Program-made: the position numbers and the translations under genes
Origin: Polyporus tsugae
Lineage: Eukaryota > Basidiomycota > Agaricomycetes > Polyporales > Polyporaceae
Assembly (NCBI GenBank): GCA_024305745.1
Contig: JAHRBS010000003.1
Coordinates: 1,116,001 to 1,180,000 of the forward strand
DNA length: 64,000 nucleotides
Direction of reading: 5' to 3'
Notes under the pieces: model-generated
The model's input: only the letters and a program-made list of their open reading frames with translations
What the model was told of the DNA's origin: nothing
Database searches by the model: none
Shown: piece after piece, positions 48,095 to 61,200 of the stretch
How positions within the stretch are numbered: the stretch's first letter is position 1
Layout of the letters: every line of letters starts with the position of its first letter

Positions 48095-51000
48095 AGGGAG
48101 GAGCGACCGCTCGCACTCTTCTCGACGAAAATAAGGACTCTGCCGGTCCCGACTCAAACATCGCGCACAAACACGGTTTGCTCCGGACGAAACTTACGAT
48201 CCATCGCGCGTCTTAGAACCATGCGTTTCGACAACATGTCCACCCTGAAACGATGGGAGACCAAATTGGTCTGCTTCGACATCTACTGTGCTGCGGACAT
48301 CAGCGGGTAAACAGAACGCGGTCATAACCATCAACACAAACAGATCCACCCCCCTCCTCCTGGGTCGACCGCGAAAAGGCCTCACTCGAGTTACTCCTGA
48401 TCGTTGAGGAAAAATTTGTCCGTCGATCGAGGATCGCCTTATTTTTCCATTCTTCCGCTCGATCTCAATATTCCTGACGAATCCCAGAGTGCCGTATACA
48501 ACCCCATGGCAACTGGTAAATATCTACCCGCCAGCTTCATCGTGTATTGCGGTAAAGATTACTGTATAAATAGTATGAATACCTTTGCCATACTTTGCCA
48601 TAGTCACCGAAAAGCATTGTACATATGCCTGTCGTAAAGCGCGGCGCTTACTGTGAAGTGTCTGTATTCCTCTACAAAGGGACATTACAGTGATTGCGGG
48701 GAAGGATGGTAAGGACATTCATACTTATTTCACCGTATATTCCGGGCGAAGTATCCTGATTTGCGTCTAGTGAGTTGGTTTGCCACAACGTCCGTCGTCG
48801 GCAACTGCTGCCTGTATCTTCTAGCGCTTGACGGTAGTCAAGTCAATTGGGTTCACCATAGTACCATACTACTTACATGCTGTTCCATCAGATCTTCGTT
48901 TAGCGGGCACCGTAGCCCGTCGATGTGAGTCACCTTCATGGGGATTTACGGCACCTACTTAGTATGTTCAAACGCTAAAATTCGATGTTCAGCTCCTGAA
49001 CTAAACCCACGATGGACCGCGACGCGCAGCCCTCCGTCACGTTCATGATCATAGGGGGTCTGTTTTATAACATACGATGATGCCCAGAGCCCCCTCGCAC
49101 TCTATGCGATTGATAACGTAAGTCGAGTGGGCCACGTAGGTTCGCCTTTGTCGTATGTCTGCTTCGCGTCTCATCTGACATCTGCCAGTGCCAAACGTCA
49201 ACAGACGTCACAGGGCTCGTGCTGCGCATGCAGCCTATCCTCGTGGGAATTGCCTCGCGCTGTTCACGATCGGCACCAGTCAACCGCCTCAACCGCCGGA
49301 AGAGGTTCAGGTTTGCAATCAAGAACGCCCCTGGGTGCCACAGAGAGGGCAGCGGCGTTCTGGCGCCGATGATCGTGCCAACTGTTAAACTACATGCTTG
49401 CTCTCATTCATGGGCCTCATGGATACCAATATTTGCACGCTCATGCACTTGACGGAAGTGAGCACTGACTCGATACTTGCGCTTATGCCCCCCCAGTGCA
49501 ATCAGCTTCCCCGGCACTTCCACGTGTATAACTCGTGTCCGACGTCGTTCTACGCATCTTCAACCCTTTTCCACTCCGACAAATTCGACTGGGCCAACCT
49601 GCGCGATCGGCCGTCGTCGGCAACGGTCGACCGTATCGGCGCAGTCAATCTAGTTCTAGTTGAATATCTGTACGTTTTTGGTAATATGTGGTTCGAGTCT
49701 CCCTCACCTTCTTGATCCATCGTTCTTCTGGTCGCACCTCGTCAAGGAATAACACGAGTTAGAAGTTGCTGCGTATCAGTCGATAGGGAAGGTTATGCGC
49801 GCAGCGTTCATCTATCCACGCCCTTTATCCCCGAACGACCAGTCTCAGGATGCCCGACAGAGCCCTGGCCGGCCGGGAGCAGTCAATGACGAACGTCAGG
49901 CCGCCAATATTGTACACTGACCAACGCCTCCACGGGCCCGACTGTCTGCTCCTCGCCTATCTCCATAACTGGGCCTGTCGCACAAGGTGATGGTTCAACG
50001 TTCGACTCTCGTTTCTCCCGCGTCGCACTTCGGACCCCAGTACGTCCAACAACCGTTCTCTCCATATCTCCTGACCAACGGCACGGTCCGCATTTCAGGC
50101 GTCACGCCGTCCCGCTTCCCAGGGGGTCGGATTCGGCCTCAGAAGCGGACTCGCGGCCGCCCGCCTCGAGTGCATCTTCCCTCGCACGAGCGCAACGAGC
50201 CTGGGATTGGACGTCCTGCAACCCCTTCTACCGTGCCAGGGTCGCCGCGGGGGCCACCGCCGATCGATGACGAATCCCAGCCAGGCAGGGCCGTATTGCA
50301 GACAGAGGGGCCACGAGTGCACCTTGAAGCTCGAAACCCTGCGCTGCGACAATTGTCTCCAAGCGCATGACATGATGTTCGAGCCGCCCGAGCAGTACCG
50401 AGCTTGAGCTTATTCTGCGCACCAGCCTTCTCTTCCTTATTCGAGCGGACCTTCGCGCCCATGGCCGACGTGCCTCCGTGGCAGTCAGATGTTCGGCCGC
50501 TCGGACGCTCTCGCCGCCTCTACCCTCCTGCATGCTCTCATGCCCTCCCGCTGCGGCTCCGTCGACTCGCCGTTTCGTTTTGGCGTGGGCGTCGCGTGGC
50601 GGCAGGAGAACACAAGCCCACGCAGACAGGCCTGGGTGCTCGGTGAGAGTCAATATGCCCGTACACGTCCAGCGGTCGCACACGCGCGCATGGAAGACGG
50701 GGGACGGGTGGTCGAAGAGAAGGAACGAAAAAGTTGCCGTGCTGACTGACAGACAATGCACGCAGCACATGCGCCTGCGCGGCCTCATGACCAGCCGCAC
50801 AGAAGGACAACCTTGACCGTCGCCTATGACAAGACACGCAGAAGCCACGACTGCAGCCAGCGCGTGGTACCCGCACGGGTATGTACTGGCAGGGGTGCGA
50901 TTCCGCACGGGCCTTTCCGCCAAGCGCTTCCCGACGTCGGTAAAGCGGCGTAGGCACGGCGGCATCCCTCAACGCCACGACTTCTTCGTCCTTAGACAGG

Positions 51001-54000
51001 ATAAAGGTCCGGCCAAGCGCATACATACCCGTTGTGCGGCGGGAGCGGGTGCGGGTGACATACGCCCAGTCACTCTGGGCCGTGAACAGCTTCCCACCCC
51101 CAGGCGAGTAGCGACTCGGACTCACAGCTTCCCAGCGCCGTCTCGCGCGTTACACGCTGTCGCCGTCTTGGGAGCGACGGCCTGCCTGGCAGTACATATG
51201 CGGGCCTCTCCCGTGCGCTTCTGCGCCGAGTCGCACGTTCCACGCTCGCGGAGGGCGGCGTGCACGCTGCTGCGCACCGCCAGAAGGTGAGAGCCCGTCA
51301 GCCATCCCGATCCTTGAAGATGTCGGAGGCATGGGGGACAGGAGATGGATGGATGGGAGAGGAGGAAGATGGAAGAATACGGATAGGGTGGGACCAGCTG
51401 TCTCGAGCGGGGTTCGTGTGCTGACGAAGCACGCCGTGTGGTGGTTATCTCTATTGAGTGCGGTGCTGCGTTCCTGCGTCCCTGCGTCCCTGTTCTCTTG
51501 GCGCTGCCACTCTGGCTCAGGCCTGCGAGGGCGACTGTCAGCGATAACGGTGGGCATGTAATCATTGGTGGTGGTGGCATCCGAAGGCAGAAGACAGAGC
51601 CTGTGGTAGCGAACCAGGGTTCAGGCTATGCGGTGGCCGCAGTGGAGCCTGTTGTCTTAATGATGGTGTTCTGCTTTGTCCTTGGATGCTTTACGTCGTT
51701 CTATCTGTTTGATAGTTCCGCAGTCTAGCTGAGTCCGTCGGGTTGTCAGCTACCCAATCGGCCAATCCCCACTCGGAGTCGACCACGTGCACGGGGCCTC
51801 CCAGACATGTCCATGAGGAACAAAACGGATATCTCTTCCCTCAAATTCGATATCCTCCTCATATCCTAGGCGCATAACTCCGTGCTGATGGTCTATCTAA
51901 TGATTAGGGACTTCAACCCACATTGGCGGAGATACAACGCACCTCTGGGCCTGACTTCCAGGAAACTACCTGCTCGATCGCGGCTTCTGAACGTCTTTAG
52001 CCGCTGCCGCCGCCCGTTTCTGCACACATCGATTCCTGGGGGTCTCCGCAAAGAAGGTGGCGTACCCCATGAACTTCCCCGTCCGGCTCGCGCTCGCGCG
52101 GTTCTACGACTTTCTAGGTATTACGCATTACGCCCAGACGATGAGGAGTAAGCATACCTGGCGGGAAGTGAGATCAGCGAGTAGCCAAAAAGAGCGCGGT
52201 GAGCATCCCACCAGTCCTCATGCAACTTTACTCACCAATACTCGCGTACGCGCTCGTCAATGGCATAATATTCTTCATCGCGACCAGCGCCGGTATCTCA
52301 GCTCTGAGCGACAGAAGGCTTGTGCGCGCGCCAGCTCTCGTTCGCAGATGCCCCTCGAAGGCCTACTGGCGAAGCAGCGGTGGACTGACTCAACCTTGTG
52401 CCACCACCCATCCTCGCCGACCCCATCCCCGAGCGTTACCCACTGTCCAAACTGCATACCAGGGTGGAGTCGGGGAGATCTAGCCGCGAGCGAGGATCGT
52501 GGGGCCAACTAATAACTTCCTGAGCGTCTGGGTCGTCCGACGTCGCCCCGCGGAGTCTCGCCAGGCTGCGGGGCTTCCTGTGCGTTCCACCATGACCATG
52601 GTGCCCGCTGGGGGCGCTGCCGCGGCCGCCGTCGTCCACAGCGGACGCTGAGATATCGAATGCAGCGCTGCGGACCGCTGAGTTACTCCGTCGGATGCTA
52701 AGACGGGTGCGGATGGGTGACAAATTCCACAGGGCCCTCCTTCCGAGATCTCCGCCACGGCCGCCGCGGAAGGCTTCTAGTAGTATTGTATATCTTCGAT
52801 GATGCAGTCGTCCTCACCCGAGTGCGATGACGATCCGAAGATGAAACGGTGTCGTCCACAAACGAGTCGGTGTCCTCCCAGTTAGCGACTGCCCTCCGCT
52901 TCCTCCGCGTGGTCCTATCCAGCAGGATATCTGATCGAGGAATGCCCCATGAGTTTGAGCACTCTGAATTCAATGTATCCTTGCTCAGCAGCGAAGCTCG
53001 CGTGAGCGACCGATGACGGTTGAGGCCTAGGTTTCAGATAGAGCTTGAGGATGGCGCTAGGGTAACTTCGCCGAAGAACTCCACCCAGTACTGCGCCTCC
53101 GAGAGCTGCGGGGGGCATCTCATATCCGCCAACCTCCGCGACCCAGCCATTCCCAATTCGAACTCGCGGGCGCGCATGGCGGCGTTCGCGTTCGCCCTCG
53201 CATTCCACGACTTTTGCCCGAGCGCTTCGGTAGCTTCCGAACTCGTACTGTGCCCCATCGTGGAGCCTTGGGCACTGGCAGTACAGTATCGAGGCGTCCG
53301 GCTGCGCACGGATAAAGGACCACTTCATCCGCGGGCAGAGAGAGGGTGTTGTTTCCAGGGCGGATCGCCATTTCCCCGCACTCGCAGACGACACCAGGTG
53401 AGTGCTTTGATACCTCAGTGGCGGAACGTGCACGGCGAGCAGCCCTCCCCATTGACCGAACACTGAGAACCTTGCCTGCGAGGGTTCACTTCCAAGCCAC
53501 GCCATCCTGCGCAACGAATATCATCAGGAGGCAGAAGTAGACTGATTAAATGCTGCGGCGCACCACCCTGAACACCACAGATATGTATGCCACGAACATC
53601 AGGCATTTGCACTTGTGCAGTCGGTCATGGGACCCAAACTCGAGGAAGCCTGCAGTAACGGTGTGACAAATCGCCCTTGGTGTGTCCTCGAGGTCTTCAG
53701 CGAACGGGTAGTCCCAAGCAACGACAACATGGAGTTGCACAAAAATGGACATGCTGAGAGGGTCCTGAGGGAACCGTGGAAGCGGGAATGTCGAAATAGG
53801 ACGGAAGGGGGTAACTTGCCAGTCGGTGTGACTGATTGGAAATCTTCAAACATGCTGGAAATCGAGAGAACCTGATCCCGCATAACAAGAGACCACGCCA
53901 TATTGAGAAGTCAGACAAAAGTAGATTTTAAAGTCTAGGTTCCGAGAGACGTTAGAGCTACAACATGAACGGGACTGACCAGAAAGCTACAGAATGATGA

Positions 54001-54038
54001 AACGGGCTCCTACAAGGGCGGAGAAATAGAGAGATCGA
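48095..54038. other. Gene-poor interval of about 6 kb
   Basis: No gene can be supported. Weak hints are a Cys-containing fragment at about 50290-50405 (CRQRGHECTL, then CDNC), a short hydrophobic frame near 52199-52310, and minus-strand frames at 53034-53514 with a plausible look but no motif. These may be decayed genes or chance. No terminal repeats were noticed by eye. Confidence 0.45.
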
Positions 54039-54704
54039 CTACGAGCTAGGTTCCTGTCCCTGCAAGGATCAAGATATCAACACGGTTGAGCCCCTAGAGA
54101 GAATGAGGACATACGTTTGTATGTGCTGGCAAATGCGCCGGAGGTGGGGTGTGGGGACCAGGGTTAGAGGGATTGACAAACCCCCCTGAGGCTGGTACGG
54201 CGTCGTCTGGGGGTGGCGGGTTCGGGTATCCATACCCGCTGTTTTCTTCCGTTTCCTCCGCTTCCCGCTTGCCCGAGTATGGCGGGGGCGGGACAGACTC
54301 CTCCCGAGGAGGACCTGGAGGACTATGCTGACCTCCCCAGGCCTGCTGCTGGTTCATGGGGTAAGATAGGTATGGGCCTTGATTCTGGTTATGGTCCGGG
54401 GCCCCAGGCGTCGCGGAGTATTGCGGGAGGACGGTGACACCACGTCTGCGCCGGCGAAATATGAGGCTGAAGAGGATGAGGAAAAGAATCGCGATGCAAA
54501 TGGCTTGCGCATAGATGTCAGACTAGGCCCGAACGAAGCTATTGAGGACTACGCACCAACGACAATGCCAGCTATCACTGCTCCCGGCGTACCACTTCCG
54601 TTGTTAAAAGGATTGGTATCATTCTGTGCAGTGACGATGACAGGAAGCAACAAGATGACGAAAGTGCGGAAGCGTGGTATGGTGGCTATCAAGGTTAGGA
54701 GCAT
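54039..54704 (-). CDS. Small single-pass membrane protein with PPxY motif and proline-rich tail
   Basis: Predicted 185 residues in three exons: 54704-54557, 54503-54115, 54059-54039. The start codon has a good context (CCACCATGC). An N-terminal hydrophobic segment (FVILLLPVIVTAQ) looks like a signal peptide. A short outer segment follows (NDTNPFNNGSG, with a possible N-glycosylation site), then one membrane span (PGAVIAGIVVGAICIAILFL) and a basic stop-transfer RRRRR. The cytosolic tail is rich in Pro, Gln and Asn and contains SVPPPPYSGK, a PPxY motif of the kind bound by WW domains of Rsp5-type ubiquitin ligases. The first intron interrupts the membrane span after IVVG in phase 1. Without the last intron the protein would instead end after five extra residues. 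I do not recognise a named family; role unknown. Confidence 0.72.
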
Positions 54705-54848
54705 GGTGGCAGGTCGAGATATGACGGGCGGGGGTGTTGAGGAGCCATTGTGGTCTTATGTCTCGGAGCCAACGCGGACTCGGAGCGGATGTGAGGCTTA
54801 CAATTTGAATCCAAGCCCCTCTCACCGGCGCGGTGGCCACCCCACGTG

Positions 54849-55268
54849 ATGCCTGACGTCATCCAGCCACTGAATCCCAAGTTCAACTGGGTTATTGCTC
54901 TCCTCCCTCGTCGGACCCAGTACTCCAGTACAGCCATTATGGAACGCCTTCAGGCACTTAGCATCCCTAGAAACACATCAATGCCCTGCTCTGAAGGAGG
55001 CAACCTGCTCATGCTCAAGTCCTGCCCCAATCTCTCCACTATGACGAGTCGTGCTGCGCACCTCTTCATGGCCCGGGCCCCCACCGACGCTGCGCCCTCC
55101 AGGATCACCGGTGGTGCCATAGCAGGCATCGTCATTGGTGAGTTACTCCTTCATGTTATGACATAGCTAACTTTTACGATGTCGATGTCAGATCGAAGTT
55201 GCACATTGACACATTGCATTTCTGATGTACTTCCTATGTACGCCTATCGGCCGCGCAGGTGGAGTTGA
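54849..55268 (+). CDS. Short partial paralogue of the neighbouring membrane protein, possibly decayed
   Basis: Two exons, 54849-55137 and 55192-55268, would give 121 residues. The end of exon 1, RITGGAIAGIVIG, matches the beginning of the membrane span of the divergent neighbour, and the intron falls at the same place and phase. After the intron the sequence is not hydrophobic and stops quickly, so the membrane anchor and cytosolic tail are missing. No signal peptide is evident. The intron has good signals (GTGAGT, a CTAAC branch site and CAG). It may be a broken copy or a chance resemblance. The two start codons are 144 bp apart, so a shared promoter is possible. Confidence 0.4.
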
Positions 55269-57121
55269 GACGGGTCCCTGACCTCTAAACGCCAGTGCTG
55301 CTGACTGCTGCGCTACTCTCGGAGCCTGAGGCAGGAGACAGGGTAGTGACTTAGTGTCTACACTTACTAGTCCCGAGGATGTTCGGGATACCACGCCAAA
55401 CCGATGGCAGGCGATCCTAGTCACCGCCTATTAGTCACCCCCGCAGCTCTACAGCTTTGCGCATTCACACCAGTGAGCACTAATACTAGTACGATACATT
55501 GCCATGGTTTAACCGAAGACATTCACAGTAGGCTGCTGCCCGCACACACCCCTATCAAGACACGGAAAGCGCGCATGGATTGGACCGGCAGGTGGGTACG
55601 ATGTTTTCTTTCATTCCGTCGCAGGAAGTAAATCAACTTGATAACCGTCGACGTCGAACCCAGTACATTGATAATCGTCGGACATTGATCATAGCGACTG
55701 TTTCCCGCCCGTCTCTGTGCTTGGGTCGTGACCCATGTATCACGCCCTTAAATACGGGCTCTGTCTTGATGTCGAGGACTGTGCCTACCAGGTGGGTTCG
55801 TGATAGTGTCCTTACTGTGATTCTCGAGTTCTAACAGCGTTCCCGGGCAGGCACACACTAGGTCCAGATGCTCTTACTTCGAGTTCACGTCTTCTAGACT
55901 TCAGTGTGTGCTGAGACCAGTAATACTGGCCACATATACGCCACGTGATATCTTCTGGCCTGGAATGTATCTAGTACTCGATATGTCGAGCTCGGGAGCG
56001 CCATGCATGCGACATCCGATTGCCTCCGACTGGCTGGGGTTCCTTTCGAACGCACTGGACCCAATCTTTGGGATCGCGCTGAGGCGGTGTGCTCCCAATG
56101 AGAAAGTCGTAGTCGGCGATGAGCTATTTGGCATCTGAGGTACGTCTTGTAGGATAGGAGATGTTCTGTCACGATCTATCACGACTCACTTTGACTCAAC
56201 CAAATACACCAGGTTGAAAACAGCCAATTTGCGTATATCTCATGTTTTTACTGTTTCGACTTCCCATCCCTGGCCATCACATGCTTAAAACGAGGCTCGT
56301 AGGTCATGGCTACGTCAGTGTCCTAGAGACATCTTACAGCAATGAGCGCTTCGCTGGAGTAGTTGGGGGATATCACCTGTCTGTGTGATGATGATGATAG
56401 GTGAGTACAAGTTCATTGGGTACTTTAATTTGTACGCCAAGGAGATCGATGACAGAAAACAGGATTATTAAAGGCAATGAGGTATGTTGCCCACTCAAGA
56501 GAAGCATCTAATCCGTGAGTTGGAAAGACGCAGGGTCAAAGCGAGCTTTTTGCTGTTTCGCTGCCTGAGACGCCAACCCATCTACGGCGATGACCACTGC
56601 ATTTATCCTAATAGCACGTCAGCTGTCGGCTGCAGCGAGTGCCGACGAACGTCTGGTTTCGAACAGCCCGAGGACTTAACTGCTCCCAATCCGAGTAGAG
56701 CTTTCTCTCTCCATCATCGCCCTTGTTGAGACGACTATGGAACGGTGGCCTGGGTCTGTCCCATGGCCTTCGGTACTCTGCGGCAAGGTTCCCGTATCCC
56801 GAGGAAGGAGAAAGTCGGATGTCCCCGGCTCGTATATTAGGACCTCCCGTCTCTGTGGCACTCTTTGGGCTTCATCCAACAGTTGGTTCCCCATCTCCCC
56901 AGCTACTCGGTGCGTCGGGCAGGTCCCAGCTGACTTTACGCTGGTTCCCCCAGGTTTCGTTTGACGGTTGGTGGTCCATTTTCATTGCTCTAGACTCGTT
57001 GTTGATTGTATCGTTCCAGCTGCTCTTCGCGCTCTCCATCGCTGTCTCAGTTTTCAACCATTGTCCCCGCTTTCGATTGTTGTTTCCGCTTTCGATTGTC
57101 GCTTACACTCCCCGGCAGCAA
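55269..57121. other. Spacer of about 1.85 kb
   Basis: Only short frames on both strands, with no recognised product. A short GAT repeat lies near 56387-56396. The last few hundred bases are pyrimidine-rich and could be the promoter of the next gene. Confidence 0.4.
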
Positions 57122-58266
57122 ATGGACCAACAATCCGGTCCCCACGAATCGCCTCACTTCCACGTTTGCTACTCTCCGAATTGTCAACGGCCACCCAGCC
57201 AAGCCGGCGACTCCGCGGGTCCACTCTGCTTCCCGCACGTCAGACAATGTCACGGGCCGTGCGCCGCATGCGCCGTGGATGCTGGCACTGGCAGCGGATT
57301 TGCCGGCGCCCCTGGCCCAGGATCCCCATATCGCCTGGAAGGCTTCGGCTCTGAGCGCTTTCCAGACGACATCGCTCAACTGTATGTGGGTCCTGTCCAG
57401 AGGGGCTACAGTATGTCGATCGTTTCGCATCATTGGGTCCATACTAATGCGACAAATCCGCCCGTCCAAAGTCGATCATCCCATACCTTGGGCATCGGTG
57501 CCGTTTGGCTGGTCTGATATGGCACGTCCCGTTGTCTCGTCATAGCCCTCGTCACATCTGCTAATAGTTACTTCGTCTCAGGTCCCTGCAGCTTCCAATG
57601 CGCACACTGCGATCGACGATTCCAACTTCACGTTGTCAACCCCGAACATGAACCTGATCCTCGTGCCCCTCCGCCTCGAGCAAGTTTCAACTGATCTCTT
57701 CATCATCACCCAGACCAACTACGACTGTAGCCAGCCCTTTCCGACCACTGCTCTATCCCAGCCTTGCGCGTACTCGCAATTTCACCTGTCGAGCGCGAAT
57801 GCAAACGATTTCGAACCACTATCTTGTGCAAACGAGGTCGCCTTTCCGAATGTCACGTTCGGTCAGAAGATCTCCTTTCGACTACGGGTCCGTCATTCGT
57901 CGGTGCACGCGTGAAATAAACGATTCTGACAAATGGTGCTTGCAGGTCATCGGCCGTCCGCCGTATGACCGTCAGGTCAACCTTCCCCGTGCAGGCAGAA
58001 ACAAGTCGTCCCCGGCTCGCGCCACTCTAGCAACCCTGGTGGCGAAAGAGATCAAGCGATTCGTCGTGAGTAACGATTTGCACCGCCGTGTAGCTGCTAG
58101 AATATGAATTTGACTGGGTGTGCAGGACTACGAAAGGGAGAATCGACGCCCGCTGATGCACCTGGGAAAAGCGATCACCCTAGACGACCTATGCTTGGTC
58201 GAACTCAGGCACGTCTCTCGTGCGAGCATTCAGCCCGTCATCGGCCTGGTGGCCACTGGCCTTTGA
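57122..58266 (+). CDS. Conserved-looking protein of unknown function
   Basis: Family not named. Exons 57582-57887, 57946-58065 and 58126-58266 are clear and in phase. The first part is less certain: ATG at 57122, a small exon to 57137, an intron, then an exon from 57199 ending at 57497 or 57530. This would give about 293-304 residues. Features include an Ala/Pro-rich helix (APWMLALAADLPAPLAQDPH), WVLSRGATVCRSFRIIGS, NMNLILVPLRLEQVSTDLFI, RPPYDRQVNLPRAGRNKSS, a Lys/Ala helix (RATLATLVAKEIKRFV) and a C-terminal ITLDDLCLVELRHVSRASIQ. From memory such proteins occur in Agaricomycetes without known function. No signal peptide or membrane span. Pairing of introns with good branch sites supports a real gene. 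Confidence 0.62.
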
Positions 58267-61200
58267 CGGAGGGTCACGCGCACGGGTCGCCTACCACCTC
58301 GAGGTCGCCATGTCTTTGATTTCCCCCGCATACGCCATCATTTCTTCATGCTAATGTTTCGAATTACAGACTTATGGACTGTTGATATGTAATATAGACT
58401 GTGAGCACGGCGAAGGGTTGTCGTTGGACTTACGTTGAGGAGTCATGTAGCTATATTTATATTCCGTTGCAGGACCAGTAAAGCTAGAACATTACTCTGT
58501 TTGTACAATAGCTGCAGCCATGCATATGTTACCCATGTTCAATCTACGCAAAGCTCTTATGCTCAGCCCGACTTGTGCGTCCGCAGAGTTTGATCGGTCT
58601 TTCCAGGCTGAGGCAAACGCCGCTGCTCGGTGCAGAGACGTAGCTTGAATCTTCCATGCCCGAAGTATGATGTGGAGTATCCCCACTCGGCGGTGGCATG
58701 GCAACAGACAAGGAGAAGAATGGGTTGAGTCGCGCCAGCCCGAGCATGTTCACGCAACGGCGCCGATCCAATGCGCTCCGCCGAGTCGCTGGGATCCCAT
58801 GATCTCCGCTGACAACGGAAGCCTCGCGAGCATCCAGTGCCAATAGCCATCTAGGAACCTGCATCCCCTTTCTTCCCCAGCTCTCTACCTCAAACCATGG
58901 AAACCGCTTGGATCCGTGAATCGGGACGACGCGAAGCTCTGCAGGCTGCCGCTCAAATTGTCCGTGAGGCGCTACCTTCCGAGCGCGGGGCGCCGGAGCA
59001 GTACGTGGCATCGCGGTGGAAGTTAACGGCGACAGCACAGTCAAATTGACTGCTGGCGTCCGTTATCCGAAGATATTTGGAGGCTGTTGTCAATGCTAAC
59101 ATTCAATATTCAATGGTTGAATGTTGAACGTTGAGCAAGGCCGAGGAGAATAAGTCGGGACGGTAAGCAATCCCGTCGGAAGCGCCATGATCATGACGCC
59201 ACGCGGGGGTTGCCGGCCCGAGAATCCTTCCTCGAACTTCGAGTTCAAGTTCGGTTAAGCCGCAGCTGGAGAATAGAACTCGGCCGTATAACAACGTTTC
59301 TGGCTGTACATCGTCTCCCCTCTCCACGCCGTACACCTTGTCCCGTCATCACTACAACATCCAACACTCCTCCCGCCGCAAGAGAGCCCGACATCCGACA
59401 ATTAATCAGAAACGCATTGCCATTCTTATTTTAACGCATTTATCTCGGTGCTAGCAAGTATTGCAGGCACTCGAATGGCAGCATATGAGATAGCGACAGG
59501 TGAGTGCCGTATGGAGTCTTGGACTGGAATGGTATAGACGTCCGAGAAGCCAAATCGCGGCGGCGAGCACATTCCCGCAAGAAACGGCACCGCCCGGTGC
59601 TATTTCTTGCGCAGAATATGTTCGTGGCCGCCGGCTTCATCACGACGATCTGGGGGAAGGAGGGATGGGCGAAGGTGAGGTGATAGAGACGTACCTCGCA
59701 AATTAAACCCCACCTAACCCATGTGCAACTTGGGTAGAGGGCGAGCGAGCATAACGGGCGTCGTAGACTGGTCGGTTGAAGTAACATGGCGGGGGGGGGG
59801 AGGGGGCGGCGCATGACCACCATCTGCCGGCCCATCGATCGTGGTGTAGGCTGCACTACCGGGGGCCGATCATGGACCTGGTGCAGAGAACGATCTTCAG
59901 GGGAGGCGGGGGCGAGGAGTGAGATGGGGGGAGGGTGTTGGGGCTCCTGACCATCCAAACGAAAGTCCTTATGTACCTCAGAGAGGTCCACAAGGCTCCC
60001 ACGGCGTGCAGCGCCATCCACGCCGAAGGACATAATACGATGTGTGCTCAATCAAATGATATTATCGATAAATTGGGTCTCCCAGCCCTGGGCTTTCAGT
60101 GGAGTCTAGCATCCAGCTTACGGAACAGACTTACCTCAGTTGTCAACAAGGAGCTGACAGTCCGTCCCCCAGATTCATCCGGGACCCTCCACCCGAGAGG
60201 ATGCGTCCAACATGGCGCCCGCCCACAGTTTAGCCTGAAAACTTGGTTTTTTTTAGTCCGATGCATGTCATCCAACCTCTCTGCGCCATGGTATCCTTGT
60301 CGCGGAGTCTTCATGGTCGGTGGCCGACGGGATGTGGTCGATAAGGGCAGGCGACCCAGCCCGACAGCTGACGTTCCGCCTGAAGAAGCTTCTGGATAGG
60401 TTGGGTCACAATGGCCCTCAAACGTACGTGTACGTACCTGGGCGTAGGCACGAACTCCGAAGGCGAAGGCGAGACACGTAGCATGAGGTCAAGGGCAAGA
60501 CGGCGATAGCCATGCTGACTTCAAACCTGAGAATGGCATCGCAACTGCCGGCGGCTCGCGCGGGGCCCAGGCGGGGGTGGCGGCGCACGTCGGATTGGGC
60601 GACAGGCCCAACACAGCCGCTCGAAAACGACAACACAAGATGCCTTTTCGGTCGGGTGATCTCACGTCCCCGGGCGACTGACGTACATTTCGCTGCAGGT
60701 CGGTTGCTGGCCAGCGTCGCATGATCTGGGCCGGTGCATCCCTACACCCGCGGATCTCGTCCGTGGACCATGCATTACGACAGAGCCGGCGTGCGGGCTT
60801 GCGCAATTGTCCAAAAATGAGAATACGAAACCCGAGTAACCCGCCTTCACCATGAAAACTTCCGCCTCTAGTTTCGGACCACACCGGCTGACACACCGTT
60901 TGCTACAGGATTCCTTCCGTGCATAACAGGATACGAAAGTAACGCGACAAAGAATACGCATGCATCGCACAAACCGTAAGAATCGTATAGCGCAAGCCCT
61001 CCGCCCAAGATTGGTCCCCGAGAAGTACTACGTTGCCGCCGTTATGCAAGGCAATTTATGCAACTCACGTTCTCGTTCTGCCCATCCTCTCTCACAAGCC
61101 CCCCGCATTACGTGTAGCTCACTTCCGTGCTAGGTGCGCCGGCTCAGGGACGTAAAACCGATCTGCCCCCAGCCGCCCTACCCAACGTAAGTATCAACAC

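Noticed and set aside
50207..50407. Cys-containing frame resembling a zinc cluster (CRQRGHECTL, then CDNC)
   Set aside because: The first cysteine pair and the last cysteine are missing, and no coherent upstream or downstream exons were found.
51882..52512. Possible exons of a membrane protein (ARFYDFLGITHYAQ; a hydrophobic stretch near 52220-52310)
   Set aside because: The pieces lie in different frames and no splice route joins them into a recognisable protein.
53020..53514. Overlapping long frames on both strands
   Set aside because: Several frames are open at once and none gives a known motif or a consistent gene model.
58544..59044. Minus-strand frame of 166 codons
   Set aside because: The first codon is TTG, with an internal ATG at about 59011; no motif and no splice support.
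59440..60051. Minus-strand frame of 203 codons
   Set aside because: No recognised family, no splice context, and it spans a poly-G/poly-C tract, which argues against coding.
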